Origin: Blastomyces gilchristii SLH14081
Lineage: Eukaryota > Ascomycota > Eurotiomycetes > Onygenales > Ajellomycetaceae
Direction: 5' to 3'
Assembly: GCF_000003855.2 (NCBI RefSeq)
Contig: NW_003101657.1
Span: 525,688 to 589,687, forward strand
Length of the DNA: 64,000 nt
Below the pieces are notes generated by a model that saw only the letters and a program-made list of their open reading frames with translations, was not told where the DNA came from and did no database searches. Below are positions 10,279 through 22,734 of the stretch, in pieces; the stretch's first letter is position 1, and every line of letters starts with the position of its first letter. The translations under genes and the position numbers were made by a program.

Positions 10279-12293
10279 ATGCCTCGTGATCCGTTAATCG
10301 GCCTCGTCGGAAAACCCTCGTCTGGGAAGTCCACTACTCTAAACAGGTGCGTGCGGATTGATAAATGTCCTGCACCGGATGGACGTGAAATTAACCAGTC
10401 TAACACAACAATTCCAATAGTTTGACCGATGCTTCTTCTAAAGTTGGTAAGTCAATCCTTCTTTCCTTCTTGTTGCCGCAAAGCTGAAGAAATATGACTA
10501 CAGGCAATTTCCCGTACGCCTTCCCAGAGCGATATCAGACCCCTCCTTTCTCCCCCTCTTTCAATGCAATTCCCCTCCATCCAGACCACCGAGTTTTCAT
10601 CGCTAAATCGTGGAGAATAGCTTCACAACTATCGATCCCCAGCGCGCCATTGGCTACCTCCAGGTAGACTGCGCGTGCAAACGCTTTAACGTCTCAGATA
10701 AATGCAGACCGAATTACGGTGGCTGTCATGAAGGCCGGAGATCCGTCCCGATAGAGCTGCTTGATGTTGCTGGGCTTGTTCCTGGAGCACATGAGGGCAA
10801 GGGACTCGGGAATAGATTTCTGGATGACTTGCGGCATGCGGATGCGTTAATACACGTGGTTGATGTTAGCGGGACGACTGATGCTGAAGGTTGGTCATGT
10901 CAATCCAGATCACTAACTAGTGCAGCGCATGGCGACGCCAGCATAAGATGTTCTTGGGTGGGCTGAATAAAGTGTTTTTTGATACCAGGGAAGGCAACTA
11001 GAGGGTACGACCCTTCTCAAGATATTGTTTGGTTGAAGTCGGAGATCGTCAATTGGATTTTGGGGAATCTTATGGAAAAATGGTACACCTCCCTATGACG
11101 GCAACGGGGCATTTCCGAAAACAGACACTTACGGGTAATAGGGGTTCCATAAAACGGCGACATACTGCAACAAGTACGTGTAGAATTGCCCAGATTTGAA
11201 ATGCAGCTATTCTGACATAGAATAGAGGCAACGCCTGTTGAGACGCTACAAAATCAGTTTTCTGGTTACGGAAGCACATCGAAGATCGTCGCGCGATGTC
11301 TTGACCGATTAGATATAAAAGAGCCTCTTCAAGAATGGTCGGATGAAACTGTGGAACGTGTTGTCGTCGCCTTCATAGATGAAAAATTCCCCACGGTGCT
11401 CGCGCTAAATAAAATTGACCACCCTGATGCGGACAAGGTAGGCTAGAATTTTGAAGATTCTATGAAAATTTTTGTCATTTTGCTGATTTAGCGGAATCAT
11501 AGAATATAAGTAAAATCGCCAAGGTTCAAGATCCGCAATCGATCGTCCTGTGCTCTGCCATATCAGAAGTCTTCCTTCGAAAGCTAGCCAAACAAGGCTA
11601 TATCAAGTATGTCGAAGGGAGTGATTTTATAGATACGAGAGAAGATCTAATAGATATGGGCGACCCTGACGGCGGTGGCCTCAAGGAAATGGATGAGAAA
11701 TTGAAGAAGTATACACTTACCCCTTGCTACCTCAATTGGCTCACCGAGTCCAACCATTATGTATCCAATACTTACTTAGTTTGGGCAGTCGGGTGGAAAA
11801 TCTCAAGGATTTGGTTTTGTACCGGTTCGGATCAACGGGCGTCGTCCAGGTTCTCACGCGCGCTGCAGAGCTACTTGGGTTGGTGCCGGTTTTCCCAGTC
11901 CGCAATATCCACACATTTGCGTCCGGAACCAGAACGGTCAATGGAGTGTTCAAGGATTGCGTGCTTGTCAATAAGTCAGATCCTCCGCGTATTTACTAGG
12001 AATTTTAAATAGCCTATGGTCTGCTAACACTATTACAGGAATAGCACGGTGGCTGACGTGGCTCGGAAAGTGATGGGTGATGCTCCTGTTGCATATATAG
12101 AGGGAGCGGGAGGCACAAGGGTCTCAGAGGATGAGATAGTTTCTATTGGGAAGTACGATGTAAGGACTGAATTTCTAAGGTCGGCCACTTCTGGCTGCAT
12201 TATCCTAATTTTGCAGTAGCATTTCTTTTTAACTCCCAAGCTAACACGCCTTTCCACGATCCGAAGGTTTTATCTTTTAAAGTCGGCCGATAA
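10279..12293 (+). CDS. Obg/YchF-related GTPase, YGR210C-like, 11 exons
   Basis: Exons: 10279-10346, 10421-10446, 10504-10513, 10621-10889, 10989-11082, 11142-11173, 11226-11437, 11503-11708, 11789-11974, 12039-12159, 12267-12293. They join in frame to 416 codons, against about 411 in yeast YGR210C. The start is the ATG directly before the P-loop. G1 is [12 protein letters not shown] (residues 8-19), the switch I region [14 protein letters not shown] (34-47), G3 [14 protein letters not shown] (83-96) and G4 NKID (228-231). The C-terminal segment [20 protein letters not shown] fits the TGS-type end of this family. The family is GTPase/ATPase related to OLA1 and linked to ribosomes; this member's precise role is unknown. 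Exon 3 is only 10 nt. Introns have CTAAC branch points (for example near 12021 and 12241). One acceptor (11225) is preceded by a nearer AG that would give an early stop, so the exon 7 border was chosen by protein continuity. Confidence 0.93.
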
Positions 12294-12428
12294 TACCACT
12301 CAAATGTTACCATACAGTGAACGAAATGACATATTCCTTTGATCCTTTCTTCATTCAACGCCGAAACTCAATGCCCCTGCTTGTATATCGACCTCAGGAG
12401 GTAGCGCGGCCTTTAATGCTTTGCCCGC

Positions 12429-12805
12429 TCATCTGCCCTTCTGAAATTATGAATGAGCATCAGCCATGTGTACCAAGACAAAAGGAGACAGAAAAAGTAC
12501 TCTAAATTCGAAATAAGGAAACCGACTCACCTTGCCCCTTTCATCGGTCATGCCAATAATGGGCCTTGGAGCTTCTAGAAGCTCTTCTCTGCGTTCTTCG
12601 TGGAACCTTCGTGATCCCGTTCTGTCATGGCATTGCTTTTGGAATTTCCCGTTCCTTTTGTGGCTTCTTCCTTGTCTTTCAACCCACCAGCCGAACCCTT
12701 GGTTATGGGATCCGTAGTGTTGCCACGCTTGCTCTGGTCCAAGCTATGGTCCTTTCCCGTCGAGCCTCTCCATGCATATCGGATGCCTGGGGAGAGGGCT
12801 GTCAT
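12429..12805 (-). CDS. Small fungal protein of unknown function, frameshifted in this sequence
   Basis: Start ATG is at 12805-12803. The N-terminal frame reads MTALSPGIRYAWRGSTGKDH, then a hydrophilic stretch to AMTERDHEG, and stops at codon 77. A second frame, overlapping by about 10 codons, continues with EELLEAPRPIIGMTDERGK. An intron follows (12530-12441, donor GTGAGT, acceptor TTTCAG) and then exon 2 (12440-12429) giving KGR and stop. Total spliced length is 287 nt, one short of a multiple of three. That points to a single-base loss, or an error, between the two halves. The sequence looks like a small soluble polar protein of about 95 residues. I recall similar small proteins in filamentous fungi but cannot name a function. 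It converges on the GTPase gene, with about 135 bp between the stops. Confidence 0.6.
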
Positions 12806-13067
12806 CGGGGGTGTGGACGATGCGGGAATCGTAACTTATATAGTACACCCGATCTTCTGATCATGATGGCCGTTGTCTGAATTAACTCCCAGCTTTCTAT
12901 ACAAAAAGAGAAGATGTTTTGGGGGCATATTAGCGAAGGTGGGTGAGGTGAGGCGTTTTGGTAGGTGTTAGGCCTATGACGTAGATAGGGCTGTCACAGC
13001 TTCAAGATAGTTAGTCAGACCTCAGGAGTTAGGGCTTGCTACCGAATTTGGCTAGCTCCTTTTTAAC

Positions 13068-13536
13068 CTAGACGTTCATCGGGCTTCTAGTTATGTACTG
13101 ACAATTAACCTGATGGTTGTGACGGTCTTGGCTTCCCCTCATTTGAACAAGGCGGGATTTGCAGCTATCAGAGTATAGAAGTTGGTGGATGTGTGCGAGA
13201 CCATCGCGTTTTTCTGTCATGTACTTCTCAATAACAGCTCCTCTGGCAAACTGAATTTCTCTTAGGATCATGAATGGATGGCCTGGAATGAATGGATTGA
13301 CACTGGTTTGGACTTCAATAGGACAGCTGGACCTCGAGCAGACTGTGGCCAACCAGAGTCCTACCGGACCCGCCTTGCTTGACATACCTGTAAAGCTCAA
13401 AGAGGCCGAAAGATACACCAGCCACCAACCCACTGTGCAACATATATTCGTTGCATGCTTCTGGACTTTGATGCAAGACTTCATTTACGCAAAATCCACC
13501 TGCAGACCTCAGACTGGGGAAATAATGAAAAGCCAA
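13068..13536 (-). CDS. Unidentified ORF pair, possibly one spliced gene
   Basis: Two overlapping minus-strand frames are open: 13484-13068 (138 codons) and 13536-13315 (73 codons). The second contains the hydrophobic stretch HSGLVAGVSFGLFELYRYV, which could be a membrane segment. A GTATGT donor follows that stretch and a CCAG acceptor precedes GCCATCCATTCATG, so the two frames could be exons of one gene. No family is recognised and the start is uncertain. It could equally be chance open sequence in the gene island. Confidence 0.3.
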
Positions 13537-13560
13537 TCCGCGCAGAACTAGAAGGTTTTT

Positions 13561-14005
13561 TTCAATATCTTACCGCAGCTTCAAGGCTAGTTGAAGGTCT
13601 ATAGTGGTGTAGAACAGCCAGGTCAACAAAAGGAGCTAGCTGTACAAGATATTGTGCCATCACCCCGCCGGATAGTCACGGCCTTTGGTGTAACAACTTA
13701 CATTGATGCTGGAGACATATGAGTAGTAGATATATTCCAATAGTGGTGCTCTGGAATAGGAATTCTGCTCATGAGTAAGTAGTAAGAATTTACCTTAATC
13801 TCCAACCATACTGGAAATCACTACTTCCTGGGCCTTCTCCGTAACGAATCTCAATTAGTGATAAAATGCAACGTAAAAGAAGAACAAGATAGCTTTAGAT
13901 GCTGTGCTGACAGCAACAAGTGGCCAAGGTTCCCAAACCAACGGAAAAACCTGTTTAGGGGGTGGAATGAAATAAGGAGAATCTTCATTCTAAAAGTTGT
14001 ATATT
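13561..14005. other. Intergenic, nothing recognised
   Basis: Ordinary composition, with short frames only and no repeats or RNA gene signals seen. It lies downstream of the 14.0-14.6 kb gene on the minus strand. Confidence 0.5.
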
Positions 14006-14597
14006 TCAGGACTCCCTCATCTCACATGCAATGAGTTCAATCTCCTGACAAATGTGCAAATAACCTAGAGAATCAGGATGGGCATGAGATTTTTTCACAT
14101 CACCCTTGGAGTCAAGATACACGAGGCCCCATTCACCCCTGCTGAACGCCTGTTTGTCAAGAAGGATGATTGGGTTTCGATTACTATCATTATAGGCCAC
14201 ATGTAGTATTCTGTTAAACACATCTTCGCTACGGGGCTTGTAACCGTAGGACTTGATAAGTTTGTCCTTCAGCTTGAGTTGTTCAGCCATTGGTTCGAAG
14301 GGATGTGTATTCACAGGCTTCACCAGCTCGGGTAGGGTGCTATAAACCCGAGGCCAGGCGTCGCCGACATCAAAGAGTTCAGGGTCATCAAGGAGAATCC
14401 ACCACGTATTCCGTGAGGCGCAGATTTCATCGTCTCCGTCACCCGAATAACCAGGCGGGCTAGCATCTCGCCAGGGGGAGTATAAATTCCACCCGAAATC
14501 CTCAAACCACTTTTGGAGCTTTGTATCGTCATCGGAACCTCCATCATAGTAGGTGCGCAAGAAGAAAAGCCATCATAAGAGGAAGGATGGAGAACAT
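14006..14597 (-). CDS. Hypothetical protein, possibly secreted, start region out of frame
   Basis: About 183 codons are open down to the stop at 14006. Composition is that of a real protein (ASRNTWWILLDDPELFDVGD, LKDKLIKSYGYKPRSEDVFN, FSRGEWGLVYLDSKGD, LGYLHICQEIELIACEM) but no family is recognised. The frame has no ATG at its beginning and an in-frame TGA lies just upstream. Just upstream an ATG at 14597-14595 starts MFSILPLMMAFLLAHLL, which looks like a signal peptide but is in another frame and ends at once. A one-base indel between the two, a missed intron or a sequencing error would explain this. The product is inferred to be a secreted or membrane-anchored protein with a broken start. 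Confidence 0.5.
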
Positions 14598-14599
14598 GT

Positions 14600-15842
14600 T
14601 GATGGGCTATTCTTCGCAGCTTAGCTGGGCGGTAAGGCTCAAGGACGGTGGGGATTTCTTCCGTGGTATGGGGAACGTATCTGTGGGGTTGGACTCTGAC
14701 TCCAGGAACGCTTCGACAAGCTAGCTTCGCTGTTCGATTGGAGGTAGTGGTGAGGAAGAGTCCCAGTGCTGATGTATGGTGTTAGACTCGACAGTGGGTT
14801 AGGGAGAATGCGCTTCGATAGGAACAAAGGTGCCTACGATTAGAAATGGTCCCACGGGGAGGGAACCTTATGGGGAATTCTCTTGCTCTGGCGCTGTGGT
14901 CATCTTACAAGATCTGAACGGAGACCAGTGGTGAGATATTCTTCGTCGGATGTCAAGAATGGGGCAGTGCGTGAGATGGTGGGAGGGGACATTCTGGCGT
15001 CTCGACTGAACTTTTGGCGGGCTGGGGCGTCGTTGCTTCGTCGGAGTTAAATATTGCCTGCCTGTATGAGCGCAATCACTCCATTCTTACTACGGAGTAG
15101 GGAAAGATGAACAGTGCCTCCGTTGTTTCCGCACCTTTTCTCTATTTTAAAAATTATTTAGCTCCATCTGCTGTTTCTCGGGCCTATTTGCCAACCGTAT
15201 ATGAACTGTCTCCACAACGACCCTTGACTCAGAGGTGCGGGGAATAGATCCGGAAACATAGAATGTAAGGGGGAACAAAAATAAGCCTATTTAAGTTAGG
15301 TTCCAGGGTAATGCACTGAGTACATATTTTCAATCGGTATGTTGGTGTGCAACAGCATTCGCTTCAGTCGCACCGAATTGGAAGTTGATGTACGGCGCCT
15401 CAACACATAGAAACGCAAGATTAAAAAAAATGGCTCCCCTTTCACAAATTAAAAGCAGATACCGCCGTGACAGAGTGACTTCGATTCGAGCCTAGCATGA
15501 AAGAAGTTAAGCCACGATTTTAAAAAGAGGCAGCTAGGCTCAAAAGGATGCCACTCGTTCCAAGTATTATAAAGCTCCCTGTTACCCTCAATGTTCTGAA
15601 TTGTAATGAGTTGACACCGCTTCTAAACCAAAAGATATCATGCAGATTAATGTTTGATGTGGTTCGATGAGCCAATCATTTTCTGTGATCTGTTGTAGTC
15701 GTGTGGGAGGAACATATGGGATCACGTGTAGGCGGAGCGATCCATACGGGAAGAACATAGGGTTAATTTACAGTGATTACACCGTGGATCCATCATTCCA
15801 CTCATGTCACGTGTCACTGATTGTAACACATGTTCCATCATT
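14600..15842. other. Right edge of gene island, no gene recognised
   Basis: Base composition falls gradually from genic to AT-rich. Short frames only. It probably includes the promoter of the 14.6-kb gene. CACGTG-containing sequence GTCACGTGTCACTG lies near 15806-15820, close to the large palindrome. Confidence 0.5.
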
Positions 15843-15868
15843 ATATTCAGTGACATGTCACTGAATAT
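15843..15868. repeat. Perfect 26-bp palindrome
   Basis: The two 13-base arms meet at 15855/15856 (core TGACATGTCA) and are fully self-complementary. Part of the motif recurs at 15806-15820 (TCACGTGTCACTGATT). It sits about 125 bp outside MITE D1. Confidence 0.9.
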
Positions 15869-16016
15869 TAAATGTCAAGATGATGTTGAGACAGTGCAGA
15901 ACTTTCTAACATTATTATAATACTACTCAGTAACTGTGTAATTAGCAGATGTCATTATCAGAATACTACTAAGATACTATGACTCTATGAAACTAGACTG
16001 ATTATGTGACTGTATC

Positions 16017-16308
16017 TGTGGCGGGCTGCGCCCGATCATCATATAGACTATTCCTTTACACTCCATAGATTCCGCTGAAAGCTCCGATTCTCAGTCATTC
16101 TTAATCACCAATTCTCAGGTGAAAAAACTCACAGAATTTCTATTCTTTCACTCTGAAGCTTCACTGTGTACACACTGTATACATGTATAAATATTCACTT
16201 CAATCACTGATTCTCACACTTTCTCTTTCTTTTTCTTCTTTAACATTTTTTACTTTGTTATATAAGATCTATATATTATATCAATCTATTCAGTGTAGAT
16301 CTCTTACA
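16017..16308 (+). repeat. 5' LTR of element B
   Basis: Begins TGTGGCGGGCTGCG and ends CTCTTACA. It is the reverse-orientation homologue of 6343-6633 and keeps a short GC-rich start that the other LTR copies have lost. Confidence 0.9.
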
Positions 16309-16929
16309 CTTGAAAAATATTCATTATCTTCTTAGAAATAATTATTCATGTATTATCTTCTTATTAGAAATAATTACTCACTGAGATATCTGAATATATA
16401 ATAATATATAAGAAATAGAGAAACAGTTAAACAGTTAAATAGATACTGAGTTCTCAGATAAAAGCTTACTTATTAGTCACTCTGACTCTATAATAAGATC
16501 TTATGAAGAGAATAAGATCTTATAAAAAGAATATCAGTGAAAGATCTAAGAGTTCTGATATTATAGATGTATAAGATATTTATATAATTATAGTTCTTCT
16601 AATTTCATAGATATTATATATTTAATAATCAATATAATCATATCTAATAATAGTATGAGAGACTCTTGAATATAAGTATAGCCATACTATACACTGCCTC
16701 TGAGTAATATTACCACTATAATAATAATAAATACTGCTATCCATGTACCCTAATAATACTCATATGAAGAGATTTAATAACTATCTTAATAAGAAACTTA
16801 TACAATTTCAATCTCTATAAAATTAAATACAAAAATACTGAAAGAATACTTAAATCCTCTTATATATTTTAATACTTCTAATCTCACTCTTTACTTCTTA
16901 TAAAGAATGAAAATACTTATAAACCTGAG

Positions 16930-19900
16930 TATAAATGAAGATATCATTGATTTCCTAATTAATCAAGATTAATATATTAATGAATAATTAAAGAATTATA
17001 TAAAATAGAAGTTTTCCTTATAAATAAAAGTATGTGAATCAGTGTTATAAATATCTGATAATATTATTAAATATCTTAATATTCTGTTCTAAGATACTAT
17101 TATATAATAGAAAGTATTAAATTAATTATAGAGTATCTGATAGAGAAATACTTCTCTTATAATATTTATCTCTGACTTTGATATTAAGATTCTAGAAGTA
17201 GATGATTAATTTTGAAAGAATTAAATAAAGATTAGCATACTTAAGAAGATATTAACTTTTAAACTCTTACAGAAACTTATAAGTGTAGATAAAGATCAGA
17301 CTTATAAAGATTTCTATATATAACTTCAGATATTAAATGACTGTCTTATCAAGCTTAAGAGTATACAGAATAATAATAGAAGATATTATACTTATACATC
17401 TGCACTGAGAAATAATTCAGTTACTTATATATCTGCACTGAAGAATAATAATGATATAGATAATATGAATTAAGTAGACTTAAATATCTATATATAAGCA
17501 AGAGTCTCTGCTGTCTGAATAGACTTTCAAGTTTCTGAGATCACTTCTAAAGAAGTCACTGATCAATGTTAATGAGAAGTATGTATTAACTGTAACTAAT
17601 TAGAATACATTGCTTTCAACTGCTGATTAATTTATATATCTTCTTATTTAAAGAATGAATCAGTATCTGTTCATATCAATTATATTATAGTGAAGAAAGA
17701 TTTAGAAGATAACTATAAGAATATTTTAATAAAATAGAGAAAAGATTAGCTTCTGTTTAAATTTATAAATAAAAGCTTGAAGAGATCAGATGATAATAAT
17801 TTAAAGAGAAAATAACAATGAATATAATTCTTATATCTACTATAATTAATAATATATATAATATGAAAGCTATAATAGACAGTAATCTATATTATTATAT
17901 AATAATTAAATCTTCAGTTATAAGATATTACAATCTTCAGTGTATTCTCTTATTAAAACTCTGACTTCTTACAGAATTTAATAATTTAAAAGATGTTTAT
18001 ATCTGTTATATAATAAAGTTAAACATAGATATTGAAGAATATTAATATAAAGATATCTATGTATATAAAGTTGATAATTTCAATTATAATCTTATATTAC
18101 AACTTATCTGACTATCTGAATAAGATATCTTATTAAACACTTAAAATAGAAGCTTAATATTCTCTAATAATAATAGAGTTCATGAAGATAATATTTATAA
18201 AACTACAAATTTAATACAGATCTCTGTTAATATCTATGAAATACTCTGAAAAGAAAGTCACTGAAAAGATTACTGATAGTAGAATTATATAATAATCTAT
18301 TCTATCAGTCTGACTGATATTAAGAAAGCTCTAGAGAAGTTATTCTGTACTATAATAACAGATTCTTATACAAAACTCTTTTAATAATATCATGAATACC
18401 TAGATATCTTCTGATAAGATAATACTATAAATATATCTCTCTTACAAGACTCAGAAGTAGATCACAGTATTAAGTTAGAAAAGAAGAATAATAAGAACTC
18501 TGAGCTATCATGAGACTCTCTTTATAATATGTCCCAAGATAAACTTCTTCTTTGAAAGACACTCAATGATCTGTTAAATAAAAAATTTATATATATTAGT
18601 AACTCTTCTGCTGCAGCTTCTATTCTCTTTGTAAAGAAATTAAATAAAGAACTCTGATTCTGTGTGAACTATTGAGAATTGAATAGATTAATTAAGAAGA
18701 ATCACTATTCTTTATCTCTTATCAATGAAACTGAGTACTCTGGAATTTTCTTAATAAATTTGTATCTGTATATCTTAATAACATTCTTATCTTCACTGAT
18801 GAGTTCAGAAAAGAATATCAAGAATATATGTAAAGAGTATTACAATGATTATAAGAAGCAGAACTATTAATAGATATTGACAAGTATAACTTTGAAATCA
18901 AGAGTATTAAATATCTAGATTTTATCATAGAAGTTGATAAGAGAATTTAAATGAATTCTGAGAAAGTCTTTATTATTCTTAAATGAGAAGCTTTATATAC
19001 TGTGAAAGATATATAAAGCTTTATCAGATTTACTAACTTCTATCAGTGATTTATATAAAATTTCTCAGATATTATGAGATCATTTATAGAACTTATCAGA
19101 AAAAACTTAATATTTCAGTGATCAGAGAACACTGAAGCTGCATTTATATAAATAAAGAAGATATTCATCAACATCTGTCTACTAATAATATTTAACTCTG
19201 ATTATGAAATAGTTATTAAAGCTGATTTCTCTGACTATATTACAGAGCGAGCTATATTGTAATATAATAATAAAGATATTTTATAATTATACATCTTCAT
19301 GTCTAAGAAACTAAGTTCTGTTAAATACAATTATAACATCTATAATAAGAGACTTCTTACAATTATACACTGTCTAGAAGAATGAGACTCTGAACTCTGA
19401 AGTATCTTCAAATTTGAGATAATCACAGATTATAAGAATCTCAAGTACTTCATAACTATCTGTAAACTCACTGAATAATAGATATAATAATCTGAGTTCT
19501 TAAGCTGCTTTTATTTTACAATACACTACTATCTCAGCAGTCAGAACTCAATAACAGATACTGTCTTATAATAAGAGCAAGATATATCTTTCAATATAAC
19601 AGATATCTGTTGAATGAACTGAGAACACTGACTTCTAGATCTGAAGATATTAGTTGATCAAGATAAAATAACTCATGACACTATATATACCTCTCTGATT
19701 AGAACACTCTCTCTTTGAACTATTATTAACACTGACACTGATATTAATACTGATATCTCAACTTCTCTCAAATCTACACTAAATAAATTATAATATGTAA
19801 CAGCTCAAACTGATGAACTTCTTTAAATACTTACTAAAGTAGTATGTCAAGAAGCACTCTGATTTCTCTCAGAACTATGTATAAGAACTGACATCTCAGA

Positions 19901-21240
19901 ATACTTAATTAATGATAATAATACTCTGTAATTCTGTGAATAATATTAAGTCTCTCTCTTCAAACTCTTACACACTCAGATAATATAAGAGATATATAAT
20001 TCATATATAATCAGTTACTCAGGTTGTGAATAATTATATTAAATAATCTCTTAAGAGTTCTACTGATCTGAGATATTAAATAATATCAGATGTTTTATTT
20101 AAAACTGTAACTGTTATTCTTTCATTATCTTGTAAAAGAACTGTAGAAAAGATCTACTGAAATCACTTAATACTTCTAATAGAATCTGATAAGATGTAGT
20201 AATTAACTTCACTGTTAATCTCTCTAAGAGTAAGAATTATAAGAATGTTCTGATCATTATAAATCAATTGAGTAAAGATATAATATTGAAATCTTATAAT
20301 AAGATGAATACTGAGAAAGTTACTGAAGCTTTTCTACAGAGTCTGTTCTATTGAATATATGAATTACTGAGATCTATAGTATCAGATCAGAGCTGTCAAT
20401 TTATAAGCACTCTCTGAACAAGAATCTATCAAGTTCTCAAGATTATACACTGTTTATTAACTGTCTATCACTCTGAGACTAATGATATGTCAGAACAGAC
20501 AATTCAGACTGTAAAGAATTATCTTTATAAGTTCTGTAATCATTTATAAGATAATTGATATAATCTTCTTCTATATACAGAGGTTGCTATCAACAGCTGA
20601 GATGCTGTCTTAACAGATATCAGCCTGTTCTTTCTTACACAAAGTTATCATATGAAAGTATTGATTCTTCTAGAAATCATATATTTTACATCAAATCTCT
20701 GCAGTTCAATTCAGATTGCTGATAATATAGTAATAAAGCTCTGAGACATCTATAACTGAGTAGAGAGTTTCATAACAACTGTGAAACAAGATCAAGAGAA
20801 TCAAATCAATGTTTACTGAGATCTCACTGAGCAATATAAGATAGAAGACTTAATGTGATTGAATCTTAAGAATATACAGATCACATATTCATCTCATACA
20901 CTGAATTACTATTATATCAAGTATAAAGTGATAGAAGTTCTAGATAGTTATAACTACTGTCTTGATACATTATCAGAGATTCATAATATCTTTTATATGA
21001 GTTTGCTCTGCTGCACTATCACTGATCTATTTTCTTCTCAACTGATTTTCAACTGACAGCTGCTAGAAATCATAGAAGAAGATAATGAACTTGAATAAGA
21101 GATTGAAGATATTCTTGATAAGAGATTCTGCAGTCATAGCTGATAATATCTTGTGAAATGAGTCAGCTATGATTATCTGACCTGAACTCTGAGTTTCATA
21201 CTATTCATGACTGCGGCTCTTGACTGATGAGAACTACACA
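16930..21240 (+). pseudogene. gag-pol relic of element B
   Basis: Order on the plus strand is gag (about 16.93-17.9 kb), protease and RT (about 18.5-18.9 kb), RNase H (about 19.2-19.6 kb), integrase (about 20.0-20.6 kb) and chromodomain (about 21.08-21.2 kb, with EIEDILDKR and YLVKW visible if the TGA codons are read as Trp). LNRLIKKNHYSLSLINET is followed at once by EYSGIF, whereas element C keeps the RT core between these blocks. A and C show that about 200 bp are missing, including the motif A aspartate region (KLDI). Stops are frequent. Confidence 0.75.
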
Positions 21241-21263
21241 TAATCAGAGAAGAGAGAAACTAA

Positions 21264-21554
21264 TATGACAGACTGCACTTGATCATTATATAGACTATTT
21301 CTTTACACTTCATAGATTTCACTGAAAGCTTCAATTCTCAGTCATTCTTAATCATTAATTCTCAGCTGAAAAACTCACAGAATTTCTATTCTTCTGCTCT
21401 GAAGCTTCACTGTGTACACATTATGTACACATATAAATATTCACTTCAATCACTGATTCTTGCACTTTCTCTTTCTTTTTCTTCTTTAACATTTTTCACT
21501 TTGTTATATAAGACCTATATATTATACTGATCTATTCGGCGTAGGCCTCTTACA
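21264..21554 (+). repeat. 3' LTR of element B
   Basis: Starts TATGACAGACTGC (TG mutated to TA) and ends GGCCTCTTACA. Followed by the target duplication GTATC. Confidence 0.9.
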
Positions 21555-21807
21555 GTATCTGAGATTAAGATCAGAATATTTAATAGTCTTATTATTAATT
21601 TAATTAATCTTATTACATAGTTTTAAGATTAAATAGTAGTTTTATACTATTTTAGTAAGACTTACTATCTACTATTATTATATTTTTTAAATAAGACTAT
21701 GATTTTCACTTCTTAATTTAAATTTATTTTATTACTTTAAATAACTAATCTTATTTAAGTATTATTAAAAAGAGTTACTTTTTAAAAAATTAAAAATAGT
21801 TTAAAAA

Positions 21808-22077
21808 TGTGACGGGCTGCGTCTGATCAATTATATAGACTATTTCATTACACTTGACAGATTTCACTGAAAGCTTCAATTCTCAGTCACTGATTCTTGA
21901 CTGAAAAACTTGTGGAATTTCTATTCTTTGACTCTGAAGCTTCACTGTATACACATATAAATATTCACTCTGATCACTGATTTCTGCACTTTCTCTTTCT
22001 TTTCTTCTCTAATATTTTTCACTTTGTTATATAAGATCTATATATTATACTAATCTATTCAGTGTAGGCCTCTTACA
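21808..22077 (+). repeat. 5' LTR of element C
   Basis: Begins TGTGACGGGCTGCG and ends GGCCTCTTACA. It lacks about 20 bp present in the B LTRs. Confidence 0.9.
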
Positions 22078-22734
22078 TTTGAAAAATGTTCATTATCTTC
22101 TTATTAAAAATGATTATTCATATATCATCTTCTTATTAGAAATGATTACTCACTGAGATATCTGAATATATAATAACATATAAGAAATAGAGAAATAGTC
22201 AAACAGTTAAGTGAACACTGAGTCTTAATCAGTTAAGTAAATATCAAGTCTTTAGATAGAAGCTTACTTATCAGTCACTCTGATCTCATAATAAGATCTT
22301 ACAAAGAAGAACAAGATCTTATAAAGAGAATATCAGTGAAAGATCTGAGAGTTCTAACATTACAGATATATGAAATATTTATATAATTACACTTCTTCTG
22401 ACTTCACAGATATCACATATCTAATAATTAATATAATCATGTCTAATAATAATATGAGAGAATTCTTGAATATAAGCATAGATGCAATGTCACAGTGACT
22501 CTAAGTAATGTTAAAATTATAACAGTAATAAATAGCTGATATGCATGTAACTTAATAACATCAATATAAAGAGATTCAATGATTATTTTAATAAGAAACT
22601 CATACAATTTCAACATCTACAGAATTAAATATAAAAGTACTGAAAGAATACTTATATACTTTCATGTATTTTAATACTTCTAATCTCACTCTCTACTCAT
22701 TATAAAGAATGAAAATGCTCATAAAACTGAGTAT

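Larger units (their letters stand above)
16017..21554 (+). mobile_element. Chromovirus B, full-length with internal deletion
   Basis: LTRs of about 291 bp at 16017-16308 and 21264-21554 flank a plus-strand gag-pol relic. The duplication GTATC is present on both sides (16012-16016 and 21555-21559). It is inserted in MITE D1. The RT core is partly deleted near 18737, so the element was defective even before point mutation or lost the segment afterwards. Confidence 0.93.

Noticed and set aside
11656..12012. 118-codon and 91-codon frames in the GTPase
   Set aside because: They read through introns; the spliced frame matches the GTPase family better.
12532..12880. Plus-strand frames of 61-104 codons
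   Set aside because: Complement of the small minus-strand gene.
14320..14560. TTG start or alternative 75-codon frame for the 14-kb gene
   Set aside because: TTG starts are not expected in fungal nuclear genes, and the alternative frame overlaps the better-coding 183-codon frame.
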